From NCBI RefSeq assembly GCF_900240945.1, contig NZ_OESG01000013.1:1526887-1590886 (forward strand): a stretch of 64,000 nt of DNA, read 5' to 3'. This DNA comes from Mycobacterium sp. 3519A. Lineage in GTDB: Bacteria; Actinomycetota; Actinomycetes; Mycobacteriales; Mycobacteriaceae. The position numbers were made by a program, and so were the translations under genes. Positions 24,205 to 32,820 of this stretch are shown in pieces. The notes beneath the pieces were generated by a model. The model did not search any database and had not been told where the DNA came from. It saw only the letters and a program-made list of their open reading frames with translations. Position 1 is the stretch's first letter, and every line of letters begins with the position of its first letter.

Positions 24205-25299
24205 CTATTTGGCGGCGCCCTGCACCAATCGGGTGTAGCGGTCGTTCCATTTGTTGGCCTGATCGAGATAGGCGGGCACGTCGACGGTCACGGTCTCCAC
24301 GCCCTGCAGCGGGTCGTGGTCCGTGACGACTGAGCCCAGCTGATGGCTGTCTGCGATGATCTGCTGACCTTCCGGTGAGAGCAGGAAGTCCATGAACAGC
24401 ACGGCCGCCGCGGGATGCGGTGCGTTTGCGATCACGCCCGCACCGTTGGGACGCAAGACGACCGGTTGGATCGGCTTGCCCGACGGCAGCTTCCATGCGA
24501 TGGGCGCGCCGTCGTCCGCCGCGGTGTCGACGTTGTGCGAGTACGCCGACGTCGTCACGTCGAACTGTCCGGCGCCGAGCAACTGCACCTGGGTGGTGTG
24601 CCCGTTGACCACCTTCGCGTTCGCCGCGATCGCCGCGAACATCTTGTCGACGTCGGCTTGCGGCATCCCCTTCTGCCGGTAGTACTGGTACATGGTGGCG
24701 TACCAGTCGTTGTCACCGACTTCGAGGCTCACCTTGCCTTTCCACGCCGGATCGGCAAGCGCCTGCACCGATGCAGGCTGCTGGCCATCGTGAACCTTGT
24801 TGGTGTTCCACGCGATCACGAACATGTTGAAGCGCGTCGCGGTCCACTTGTCGAACCTGCCTTCGGGCCGCACCTTCTCGCTCAGCGCACTCTGGTACGG
24901 ATACAACGCGCCGTCACGACTCAGGCCGGTCAGCTCGGTGCCGTTGGTCTCGACGATGTCGGCGCCCTGGTGATTGGCCTTGGTCTCCTGCCCCACGCGC
25001 TGCAGGATCGACTCCGAGGTGGCCTGATAGACCTTAACGGGGATGCCGAACTTGGCGGTGAACGCGTCGACGAACTTCTGCAGCGACACGTTCGAGGTGT
25101 ACAGCGACAGTTCGCCTTCCTCCTTGGCCATCTTCACCACGGCGTCGTCGAATTGCGCCCTGGTCGGCGAATTGAACTGGTCGTAAACCTTGGCCGCCTC
25201 CGTGCTGTGCGGCGGACTCCCGTCGGAGGCCGAGGGATTGCTGCCGCACGCCGCTAGCAGGCAGGCCATCGTGACAAGCGCGAGAACGGTCCGGAACAT
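24205..25299 (-). CDS. Lipoprotein solute-binding protein of ABC importer (copy 4)
   Basis: A 364-residue binding lipoprotein; signal MFRTVLALVTMACLLAAC with lipobox LLAAC. It shares ELSLYTSNVSLQKFVDAF, SESILQRVGQETKANH, ADIVETNGTEL and GHTTQVQLLGAGQFDV with the other three copies. The ATG at 25299 follows GGAGGCGCTCG. It is separated from the transporter genes by about 6 kb and lies on the opposite strand, but its promoter has the same composite module as copies 1 and 3, so it is expected to be co-expressed with the permease. Ligand unknown. Confidence 0.88.
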   Translation of the reverse strand: MFRTVLALVTMACLLAACGSNPSASDGSPPHSTEAAKVYDQFNSPTRAQFDDAVVKMAKEEGELSLYTSNVSLQKFVDAFTAKFGIPVKVYQATSESILQRVGQETKANHQGADIVETNGTELTGLSRDGALYPYQSALSEKVRPEGRFDKWTATRFNMFVIAWNTNKVHDGQQPASVQALADPAWKGKVSLEVGDNDWYATMYQYYRQKGMPQADVDKMFAAIAANAKVVNGHTTQVQLLGAGQFDVTTSAYSHNVDTAADDGAPIAWKLPSGKPIQPVVLRPNGAGVIANAPHPAAAVLFMDFLLSPEGQQIIADSHQLGSVVTDHDPLQGVETVTVDVPAYLDQANKWNDRYTRLVQGAAK

Positions 25300-25352
25300 C
25301 GAGCGCCTCCCGTCTGGAATGCCGCCCGTGGCAGCACTGCGGTGTGGGCCAT

Positions 25353-25383
25353 ACGGTAATACCATTATGTGATTGCTATCACG
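25353..25383 (-). promoter_or_regulatory. Composite promoter module: CRP-like site plus GntR operator (copy 3)
   Basis: Read on the minus strand, CGTGATAGCAATCACA (25383-25368) matches TGTGA-N6-TCACA at 9 of 10 positions, followed after 2 bp by ATGGT-ATT-ACCGT (25365-25353), a 9/10 operator match. This is the best CRP-like copy of the three. It lies 54 bp upstream of the solute-binding gene and also within the divergent promoter region of the SDR-hyuA-hyuB operon. Confidence 0.68.
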
Positions 25384-25486
25384 TCCATGCCGCTCGAACA
25401 AGGCTTCGTTGACATTGGACTAACTAAAAAATAAATTGCCCATTAGGTGTCCTGAGTCACAGCGCTGATCGAGAAGGGATCCTGAA

Positions 25487-26242
25487 ATGTCTACTCGCAA
25501 GGTCGCAATCGTCACCGGAGCGGGACGAAACATCGGGCGCGACATCGCATTGGCGCTGGGGGAGCACGGCATCGCGGTGGCCGTTGTCGACCGCGACGCC
25601 GGCCTCGCGAAAGAGGTCGCCGACGAACTCGTCGGCCTGCATGGTGACGGTTCCGCGGTGCCCGTCGCGTGCGACGTGACCGACGAGGCACAGGTGGTAT
25701 CGATGGTGGCCGAAGCCGCCGAAAGCCTTGGCGGAGTGCACTATCTGGTCAACAATGTGGCCGCGACCGATCGGGGCGCCACCGTGCTCGACCTGTCGCT
25801 GCCCGAGTGGAACACGATCTTCGAAATCTGTGTCACCAGCACCTTCCTGTGCACGAAATGGGCCGCGCGGCGGATGGTCGATCAGAAGTCGGGCGGGGCG
25901 ATCGTGAACATCGGTTCGACGTCGGGCTACTACGGCCGGGCCAACGCGCTGGCATACCCGATGGCAAAGAGCGCCCTGTTCGGGTTGACCAAATCGATGG
26001 CGATCCAGCTTGGCCCACATGGCATCAGGGTCAATCTGGTGGCGCCCAACCGGGCGGGCTCACCGGTCGGACAGAGCGAAATCAACCCTGCGCGTAAGAC
26101 TCCCAACCTGATCGGCAGGGCCGCCGAACCCGCCGATGTGGCGCGGGTGGTTCGCTTCCTGCTCTCGGACGAGGCCGGTTTCGTCACAGGAGCCGACCTG
26201 CTGGTCGACGGTGGCGCGCTGCTCGTCGGCACCGGAAACTGA
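25487..26242 (+). CDS. SDR-family dehydrogenase
   Basis: A 251-residue short-chain dehydrogenase/reductase. Cofactor motif TGAGRNIG (10-17), NNVA, and catalytic S144, Y157 and K161 (YPMAK) are present; the C-terminal VTGADLLVDGGALL is standard for classical SDRs. An acidic residue (D35 in VVDRD) after the second strand favours NAD(H). Ribosome site AAGGGATCC. It starts the operon with hyuA and hyuB, 11 bp before hyuA. It may oxidise a dihydrodiol or hydroxy intermediate; the substrate cannot be read. Confidence 0.88.
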   Translation: MSTRKVAIVTGAGRNIGRDIALALGEHGIAVAVVDRDAGLAKEVADELVGLHGDGSAVPVACDVTDEAQVVSMVAEAAESLGGVHYLVNNVAATDRGATVLDLSLPEWNTIFEICVTSTFLCTKWAARRMVDQKSGGAIVNIGSTSGYYGRANALAYPMAKSALFGLTKSMAIQLGPHGIRVNLVAPNRAGSPVGQSEINPARKTPNLIGRAAEPADVARVVRFLLSDEAGFVTGADLLVDGGALLVGTGN

Positions 26243-26253
26243 GCGGACACATC

Positions 26254-28338
26254 GTGACTCGACAAGCGCGGTACCGGGTGGCCACCGACACCGGCGGCAC
26301 ATTCACCGACTTCGTCATATACGACGCGCAGCGCAACGACTACCACATCATGAAAGTGCCGTCGACACCGGACGATCCGTCCCGCGCGGTGGTCAACGGT
26401 TTGGCGACGATGCGCAAGCGCGGCATTGCGCCCGAGCGCGTCGAGGTGTTCATGCACGGCACCACGGTCGGCACCAACGCGCTGCTCGAGGAACGTGGAG
26501 CCAAGGCCGGGCTCGCGATCACCCGGGGCTTCCGCGGCGTGTACGAGACGATGGAGCAGAGCAGACCGTACGGGCCCGCCGTCTTCGACCTCGGTTATAC
26601 CAAACCCGCGATGCTGACCCCGCAGTCGCGAACGGTCGAATTGGCCGAGCGGGTGTCGTTCGACGGAGAGGTGAGCCGACCGCTGGCCGAGGAAGACATT
26701 CAGGCGGCGATCGTCGAACTCGAAGCCGCCGACGTGGAATCCGTCGCAGTGTGCTTCCTGTTCTCGTTCATGCACCCCGACCACGAGCAGCGGTTCGCCG
26801 ACGCCGTACGCTTGGCGCATCCGGAGTGGTTCGTCACCACATCCAGCGACCTGCTGCCGCAGATGCGCGAGTACTACCGGTTGAGCACCACGGTGATCAA
26901 CGCATACGTGTCACCTGTGCTGGCCCGGTACGTGGCTCGGCTCTCCGATGAGCTCGACAAGCTCCAGGTGGCCCCCGGCCGGCGGTTCACCATGCAGTCC
27001 AACGGGGGATCGGCCCCGTTCGCGAAGACCGGCGAACGCGGCGTGTCGACCATTTTGTCCGGCCCGGCGGGTGGAGTGACCGCCGCCATCGGCCTCGGCA
27101 GGCTCACCAGTGCCGACAACATCATCACCTTCGACATGGGTGGCACGAGTTGCGATGTCGCGCTGATCCGCGGCGGTAGCGCACTGGTCAGCGACCACAA
27201 CACCGTCGACGGCCGACACCTCGCGGTGCCCATGCTGGATATCAACACCGTCAGCGCGGGCGGGGGCACGATCGCCCGCGTCGACGCTGGCGGCGGTCTG
27301 CGGGTTGGGCCGCGCAGCGCGGGCGCGGTACCTGGGCCCGCGGCGTACGGCAACGGCGGCACCGAGGCCACGGTCACTGACGCAGACGTCGTGCTCGGCT
27401 ATCTGAACCCCGACTGGCTGCTCGACGGCGATCTGCGAGTCGATTCGGCCGCGGCGCACCGCGTGATCGACCGACTGGCGCAGGGTCTCGGTGTGGATCC
27501 GCTACGCGCGGCCGACGGCATAGTGCGCGTGGTCAACATCAAGATGGCGGAAGCGATCCGGGCGATCTCGACCGAGCGCGGGTTCGATCTGCGCGACTTC
27601 TGCCTCGTCCCTTTCGGCGGAGCGGGGCCGCTGCACGCCTGCCAGATCGCGATCGACCTCGGCATCCCCACCGTGCTGGTACCACCGGCGCCGGGCGCCA
27701 CGTCGGCACTCGGGTTGCTGATGTCCGACGTCAAGCACGACTTCGTGCGCAGTCGGCTGTCGCCGCTGGCCGACCTGTCGGTCGGTGCCGCGAACCAGAT
27801 CTTCGGCGAGATGACCGCCGAGGCGCGCAAACAGCTTGCAGCCGAGGGCTTTCCGACCGACGCCGTGCGGCTGGAGTACTTCCTCGACCTGCGCTACGCC
27901 GGGCAGGGGTACGAAAATGCGGTGCCCGTCGACAAACTGCCGATCGCACCCGGTCACCTGGCCGGCTATCGTGACGCCTTCGACGAAGTGCATCGCCAGT
28001 TCCACGGCCACGCGGCACCCGATCAACCGGTCGAGGTGGTCAGTTATCGCACGGTCGCAACCGGATTGCTGCCCGATGTCACACTGAAGGAGATGACGGT
28101 CGTCGACACACCGGTCGAAGACGCCATCGTCGGCATCCGCGCCGCTTACTTCCCGTCCGCCTCGAAGGAACCGGTCGAAGTGGATGTCTACGCGCGCAGA
28201 CGATTACAACCGGGACACCGGTTCGACGGCCCGGCGATCGTCGAGCAGTACGACGCCACCACGGTGGTGTGCCCCGAGCAGACGGCGCGGGTCGACGAGT
28301 ACGGCAACCTGATCATCACACGCCCGGGGAGTCGATGA
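26254..28338 (+). CDS. hyuA: Hydantoinase A / oxoprolinase A-family protein
   Basis: A 694-residue ASKHA-fold subunit of the HyuA/HyuB family, which uses ATP to activate amide, lactam or ketone substrates (N-methylhydantoinase, 5-oxoprolinase, acetone or acetophenone carboxylases). The N-terminal phosphate loop TDTGGTFTDFV, HGTTVGTNALLE, the central FDMGGTSCDVALI and the C-terminal PFGGAGPLHA are clear. GTG start at 26254. Overlaps hyuB by ATGA. A carboxylase of the acetone type would need a further subunit not present here, so ATP-dependent lactam or imide hydrolysis is more likely. Confidence 0.9.
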   Translation: MTRQARYRVATDTGGTFTDFVIYDAQRNDYHIMKVPSTPDDPSRAVVNGLATMRKRGIAPERVEVFMHGTTVGTNALLEERGAKAGLAITRGFRGVYETMEQSRPYGPAVFDLGYTKPAMLTPQSRTVELAERVSFDGEVSRPLAEEDIQAAIVELEAADVESVAVCFLFSFMHPDHEQRFADAVRLAHPEWFVTTSSDLLPQMREYYRLSTTVINAYVSPVLARYVARLSDELDKLQVAPGRRFTMQSNGGSAPFAKTGERGVSTILSGPAGGVTAAIGLGRLTSADNIITFDMGGTSCDVALIRGGSALVSDHNTVDGRHLAVPMLDINTVSAGGGTIARVDAGGGLRVGPRSAGAVPGPAAYGNGGTEATVTDADVVLGYLNPDWLLDGDLRVDSAAAHRVIDRLAQGLGVDPLRAADGIVRVVNIKMAEAIRAISTERGFDLRDFCLVPFGGAGPLHACQIAIDLGIPTVLVPPAPGATSALGLLMSDVKHDFVRSRLSPLADLSVGAANQIFGEMTAEARKQLAAEGFPTDAVRLEYFLDLRYAGQGYENAVPVDKLPIAPGHLAGYRDAFDEVHRQFHGHAAPDQPVEVVSYRTVATGLLPDVTLKEMTVVDTPVEDAIVGIRAAYFPSASKEPVEVDVYARRRLQPGHRFDGPAIVEQYDATTVVCPEQTARVDEYGNLIITRPGSR

Positions 28339-30098
28339 TGAGCACGGTCGACGCGATCGAGATCGAAGTCATCAGCCAGAGCCTGGTCGGGGTCGTCCAG
28401 CAGATGCAGAACTCACTGTTCCGCACCGGATACTCGACCATCATCCGCGAGTCGCGTGACGCCAGTTGCGCCATCCTGGACACCGCAGGCCGGGTGGTCG
28501 CCCAGCACACCGTGCTCCCACTGCATCTCGGTGCGTTCCCCGCCTCGCTGGAAGCGGTGCTCGCGGCCTATCCGATCGACCAGATGCGCGACGGCGACGC
28601 GTTCATCGTCAACCACCCCTATTTCGGCGGCAGCCCGCACGCCAGCGACATGGCGGTGATCGCCCCGATCATGCTGGCGGGCAAGGTATTCGCGTTCAGC
28701 GGCAGCATCGCGCACAAGAGCGATATCGGGGGACTGGTACCAGGCACCAACTCCGGACAAGCCAAGGAGATCTTCCACGAAGGTCTGCTGCTGCCGCCGG
28801 TGCGCTACTGCACGGCATTCGAACCCAGCACCGAAATCGAGGCGATCCTGCAGGCCAACAGCCGCACACCGCGACTGGTCCTCGGCGACCTGCGCGGGCA
28901 GGTGGGCGCCGCCCGGCTCGCGACCGAAAGGATCCGCGGTCTGTGCGCCAAGTACGGCGCGCAGACCGTCGAGGCCGCGTCCGACGGGCTGCTCACCATG
29001 ACCGAGCGGCGGGTGCGCGCGGCGGTAACCGGCTGGCCCGACGGGGTGTACACAGGCAGTCGAACCTTGCACACCAAGGGAATCGAGAACGGCAGGCCCG
29101 TCACCATCAGGGTGGTCGTCACCATCGACGGCGATTCAATTCGCTTCGATTTCCGCCGCTCCGACGACCAGGTTTCCGGGCCGTACAACATCCGGCCGCC
29201 GTTGGTGCGGGCCGTCTGCTACTACGCGCTGAAGTGCCTCGTCGATCCAGATATCCCGGCCAACGGCGGTTTCGCCGCGGCGATCGACGCCGACTTCCGT
29301 CCCGGCTCCCTGCTCAGTCCGGAACTGCCCGCGCCGGTGAACACCTACATGACCGTTGCGGTGGCCACCGCAGATGCGCTGTTCGACGCGCTCGGCCAGG
29401 CGTTGCCAGCCGCCCGGATCGCCGAGAGCAGCAAGGGCACGAATGGGACGTTGTCCCATCTGATTTCGCGGCACGGCCAGCCGCAGGTGCAATACGAGTT
29501 GCCTGCAGGCGCCATCGGCGCCCGGCACGACAAAGACGGGGTGTCGGCGTCGAAGGCACACGTCGCCAACGGCACGCTGACGCCGATCGAAGTCGTCGAG
29601 AGCGAATTCCCGGTCCAACTCGAACGATTCGAGTTGGTGGTGGACTCGGGTGGGCCCGGCAGATACCGGGGCGGGTTGGGCTATGTGCGGGACTACCGCT
29701 TGCTCGGCGAGGCCCGGTTCAGCTCACGCACAGGCAAGGACCTGACGCCGCCCGCCGGGCGCGCGGGCGGCCTGCCCGGCGGCGGGTCGGCGATCCTTGT
29801 CAACCCGGGCCGTCCTGACGAGTATGAGGTGACGGTCGACGGCGGCCCAGTGGCGCTGCGGGCAGGCGATGTTCTTCGGTTAGCTCAGGCCGGTGGTGGC
29901 GGCTACGGCGACCCGTTGACGCGCCCGGTCGAGGACGTGCTGACCGACGTGCGCGAGGGTTATGTCAGCGCCGTGGCGGCCCGCTCAGACTATGGTGTCG
30001 CACTCGACATGGTCGACGGAGATATGCAGGTCAACGACGTCGAAACCCAACGGCTGCGCTTCAGCCCGACAGGGAGCCGGCCGGTTCCTATTGGCTGA
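28335..30098 (+). CDS. hyuB: Hydantoinase B / oxoprolinase B-family protein
   Basis: A 587-residue partner subunit of HyuA. Family blocks include FRTGYSTIIRESRDASCAI, DAFIVNHPYFGGSPHASDM, SSKGTNGTLSH and, at the C-terminus, AGGGGYGDPLTRPVEDVLTD. Start ATG at 28335, with another in-frame ATG at 28338; both overlap the hyuA stop. With HyuA it forms the hydrolase or carboxylase holoenzyme. The stop is followed 8 bp later by the operator of the Rieske operon. Confidence 0.9.
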   Translation: MMSTVDAIEIEVISQSLVGVVQQMQNSLFRTGYSTIIRESRDASCAILDTAGRVVAQHTVLPLHLGAFPASLEAVLAAYPIDQMRDGDAFIVNHPYFGGSPHASDMAVIAPIMLAGKVFAFSGSIAHKSDIGGLVPGTNSGQAKEIFHEGLLLPPVRYCTAFEPSTEIEAILQANSRTPRLVLGDLRGQVGAARLATERIRGLCAKYGAQTVEAASDGLLTMTERRVRAAVTGWPDGVYTGSRTLHTKGIENGRPVTIRVVVTIDGDSIRFDFRRSDDQVSGPYNIRPPLVRAVCYYALKCLVDPDIPANGGFAAAIDADFRPGSLLSPELPAPVNTYMTVAVATADALFDALGQALPAARIAESSKGTNGTLSHLISRHGQPQVQYELPAGAIGARHDKDGVSASKAHVANGTLTPIEVVESEFPVQLERFELVVDSGGPGRYRGGLGYVRDYRLLGEARFSSRTGKDLTPPAGRAGGLPGGGSAILVNPGRPDEYEVTVDGGPVALRAGDVLRLAQAGGGGYGDPLTRPVEDVLTDVREGYVSAVAARSDYGVALDMVDGDMQVNDVETQRLRFSPTGSRPVPIG

Positions 30099-30106
30099 GA
30101 AGTCTA

Positions 30107-30119
30107 ATGGTATTACAAT
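30107..30119. promoter_or_regulatory. GntR/FadR-type operator (ATGGT-ATT-ACAAT)
   Basis: A 9/10 match to the cluster operator, 75 bp upstream of the Rieske oxygenase start, in the short gap after hyuB. It links the oxygenase operon to the same regulator as the ferredoxin and reductase 30 kb away. Confidence 0.7.
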
Positions 30120-30194
30120 TATATTGATTGGCTTGATTGTCGACCGACGCCTTGCCGCATCCGGCGAGGACGAGGACAGCTGAGAGGGTGGACG

Positions 30195-31481
30195 GTGCTT
30201 AGGGCAGAGATCAATGAGCTTTTGACCCGTACAGGTCCGGGCACGCCGATGGGCGAGATGTTCCGGCAGTATTGGATTCCGGCGATGCTCGCCGAGGAGC
30301 TCCCCGAGAACGACTGCCCTCCGGTTCGGGTGAAACTGCTGAGCGAGCGGATGGTCGCATTCCGCGACAGCGACGGCCGGTACGGCTTGATCGACGAATT
30401 CTGCGCACACCGCGGCGCGTCACTGTGGTTCGGCCGCAACGAGGGCTCGGGTCTGCGCTGCCCTTACCATGGTTGGAAATACGACGTCACCGGTCAGGCC
30501 GTGGAGGTGCCATCGGAACCGGAGAACAGCAACTTCTGCGCGCACGTGAAGCTGACGTCGTACCCGTTGGTCAAGATCGGTGACGTGCTCTGGACGTACA
30601 TGGGCGATCCGGAGAAACAGCCACCGCTGCCGGAGTTCGAGTTCGCACTCGTCCCGCCCGAGCAGACCTACACGTCCAAGCGCTGGCAGGAATGCAACTG
30701 GCTGCAGGCGTTCGAGGGCGGCATCGACTCCAGCCATGTGTCGTTCCTGCACGCCGGCGGGCTGAAGAGCGACCCGTTGTTCAAGGGCGCCAAGGGCAAC
30801 GAGTACAACATGGGTGATCTCAAGCCCTACTTCGAGGTGGCCGACTTCGACGGTGGGCTGTTCGTCGGTGCCAGGCGCAACGCCGAGGACGACACCTACT
30901 ACTGGCGTATCACGCCGTGGGTGATGCCGTGCTTCACCATGGTGCCGCCCCGCGGGGATCACCCGATGCACGGCCACTTCTGGATCCCGATCGACGACGA
31001 GAACTGCTGGGCGTACTCGTTCGACTACCACCCGGTGCGTGCGTTGACCGCCTCCGAGGTGCAAGCGATGCGCGACGGCCACGGCGTGCACAGCGAGAAC
31101 ATTCCCGGCACCTATCGCCCGAAGGCCAACAAGGACAACGACTACCTGATCGATCGCGAAGCGCAGAAGCGCGGGGACACGTATTCCGGTGTGAAGGGCA
31201 TCGCGATGCAGGATGCGTCGCTGCAGGAGAGCATGGGTCCGATCGTCGACCGCACCAAGGAGATGCTGGTGTCGGCAGACACCGGCATCATCAAGGCCAG
31301 GCAGAAGCTGAAGAAGGCCGTCGAGGCGTTGCGGGACAACGGAACCACCCCTCCCGGTGTGGACCCGGCCCATCACAGGGTGCGGTCCGCCGCGGTGGTG
31401 TTGCCGCGGGACGCATCGTTCATCGAGGCCTGTCGCGAGGACCTGTCGGTACGCGAGGGCGTTCGGCAGTCGTCGGTATGA
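30195..31481 (+). CDS. Rieske aromatic-ring oxygenase, phthalate 4,5-dioxygenase type
   Basis: A 428-residue oxygenase alpha component. The Rieske cluster motif is C70-x-H72 with C89-x2-H92 (CAHRGASLWF and CPYHGW). The mononuclear iron site is in the block GGIDSSHVSFLH, with His181 and His186 and the bridging Asp178. The N-terminal TRTGPGTPMGEMFRQYWIP is characteristic of the phthalate 4,5-dioxygenase/LigXa subgroup. No reductase domain is present, so it needs the ferredoxin and reductase at 666-2242. GTG start after GAGAGGG. It is the probable entry step of the pathway, hydroxylating or demethylating an aromatic carboxylate. Confidence 0.92.
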   Translation: MLRAEINELLTRTGPGTPMGEMFRQYWIPAMLAEELPENDCPPVRVKLLSERMVAFRDSDGRYGLIDEFCAHRGASLWFGRNEGSGLRCPYHGWKYDVTGQAVEVPSEPENSNFCAHVKLTSYPLVKIGDVLWTYMGDPEKQPPLPEFEFALVPPEQTYTSKRWQECNWLQAFEGGIDSSHVSFLHAGGLKSDPLFKGAKGNEYNMGDLKPYFEVADFDGGLFVGARRNAEDDTYYWRITPWVMPCFTMVPPRGDHPMHGHFWIPIDDENCWAYSFDYHPVRALTASEVQAMRDGHGVHSENIPGTYRPKANKDNDYLIDREAQKRGDTYSGVKGIAMQDASLQESMGPIVDRTKEMLVSADTGIIKARQKLKKAVEALRDNGTTPPGVDPAHHRVRSAAVVLPRDASFIEACREDLSVREGVRQSSV

Positions 31482-31990
31482 CCGCGCGGCCGATCCTCGG
31501 CAGCAGTTGCGCCAGGGCGACCACGGCCGCCGAGATGCGCTACCGCATCGACCGGCCCATCCGCGGGCGCCAGGGCGCGCGCATCGTCGGACTGGACGCC
31601 GGTGCGGACGCAATCGTCACCCGCATCGCCGGTGAGCAGTGGGGACACGCGCGGTTCTTCTCACTGGCCGAGCCGGCTGGGCCGGTCGGCGACGCGGGTT
31701 CGGAATCGGTGGTGCTGCGGTCCGCCGACGGCGCGGTGTCCAGCCTGCTCGCCGAACTCGAAGACGCCGATGTGGTGATCATGGTGGCCACCACCGAAAG
31801 TGACACCGTGGCAGCCACCATCATCGGCGCGGCGTGCACCGTGCGCGGAATCATGACCGCAGGCTTGGTGATTGGCGAGCAGACGCTCGTCAGCGCCACG
31901 GTCGCGGCCATCCGCCCGCACGCACGCGTGCTGATGGTCAGTACCGACGAGCGCGACGTGATCGACGTGCTCACCGCTCTGCGGGCCTAG
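31478..31990 (+). CDS. Protein of unknown function between Rieske oxygenase and PanB-like gene
   Basis: A 170-residue protein I do not recognise. The start ATG overlaps the oxygenase stop (ATGA) and is in the frame that ends 8 bp before the PanB-like start. The sequence alternates predicted strands and helices: ARIVGLDAGADAIVTRI, a middle ELEDADVVIMVATTESD and RGIMTAGLVIG, which suggests a small Rossmann-like or tubulin-N-terminal-like alpha/beta fold, but no nucleotide motif such as GGGTGTG is present. No signal peptide or membrane helix. Tight coupling suggests it acts with the oxygenase or the PanB-like enzyme. Confidence 0.75.
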   Translation: MTARPILGSSCARATTAAEMRYRIDRPIRGRQGARIVGLDAGADAIVTRIAGEQWGHARFFSLAEPAGPVGDAGSESVVLRSADGAVSSLLAELEDADVVIMVATTESDTVAATIIGAACTVRGIMTAGLVIGEQTLVSATVAAIRPHARVLMVSTDERDVIDVLTALRA

Positions 31991-31998
31991 GAGGCGGC

Positions 31999-32820
31999 AT
32001 GACCGACAAGGTGCAACTGAGCGACCTGCAGGCGATGAAGCGCGCCGGCCGCAAGATCGTCGGCGTGGTCGCGTGGGATTACCAGATGGCGCGCATCGTG
32101 GACCGCGCTGGCGTCGATCTGGTCTCGGTGGGCGACACCGTCGGCGTCAACCTGTGGGGTCAGGCCAACCCGCTGGAGATCACCGTCGAACAGATGATGG
32201 TGGTCTGCCAGGCGGTGCGCCGAGGCGTCACACGTGCGCTGGTCAGCTGCGACTTCCCGTTCGGGCCTGTGCAGGAGGGCACGAAAAGCGCTGTGCGGGC
32301 GGCGATCCGGTTCGTCAAGGAAGCCGGCGTCGACATGGTCAAGCTCGACGGCGCGTCTGAACACCTGGACGCCGTTACCGCGGTGACGCGCGCAGGCATT
32401 CCGGTGTTCGCGCAGTTCGGCATCACCCCGCAGACGTCGCTGAAGTACGGCGTCACCTACAGCGCGACGCCGAAGCCCGGCGACGTGGTGCCTGACGAGA
32501 TGCTCGACGAGATCGTCGGCGAGGCAAAGCGTCTCGAGGACGCTGGAGCTGCGCTGCTGAACTTCACCAACTCCGGGCCGACCGTCGGCGCCGCTGTCGC
32601 CGAGGCCGTTTCGATACCCGTGGTGGGCGGGTTCGGCGGCGGGCCGTGGTTGGACGGCCGGATGCGGATGGTCACCGCCGCGATCGGCTACAGCGCCGAC
32701 GCGCTGGATTCACCGCCGGACACCTACGCCAACGTCGCGCAGATCGTGCACGACGCGATCACCGCGTACTCCAGCGACGTGCGGTCCGCGCGCCAGATCG
32801 CGGGCGGGCTGAAGCGATGA
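31999..32820 (+). CDS. PanB-like ketopantoate hydroxymethyltransferase-family protein
   Basis: A 273-residue TIM-barrel protein of the PanB family, whose founding member adds a hydroxymethyl group to 2-oxoisovalerate in pantothenate synthesis. Family features seen: LVSVGDTVGVNLWG for the metal-binding DS(V)G-type block, AVRRGVTRALVSCDFPFG, VKLDGA and FAQFGITPQ. Ribosome site GGAGGC. Its place inside a catabolic operon, coupled by ATGA to a hydrolase, argues against a housekeeping pantothenate role; the reverse aldol-type cleavage of a branched oxo acid is a possibility but only an inference. Confidence 0.82.
   Translation: MTDKVQLSDLQAMKRAGRKIVGVVAWDYQMARIVDRAGVDLVSVGDTVGVNLWGQANPLEITVEQMMVVCQAVRRGVTRALVSCDFPFGPVQEGTKSAVRAAIRFVKEAGVDMVKLDGASEHLDAVTAVTRAGIPVFAQFGITPQTSLKYGVTYSATPKPGDVVPDEMLDEIVGEAKRLEDAGAALLNFTNSGPTVGAAVAEAVSIPVVGGFGGGPWLDGRMRMVTAAIGYSADALDSPPDTYANVAQIVHDAITAYSSDVRSARQIAGGLKR

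Noticed and set aside
26254..30098. Acetone/acetophenone carboxylase
   Set aside because: HyuA/HyuB-type subunits alone do not show it; the extra subunits of those carboxylases are missing.
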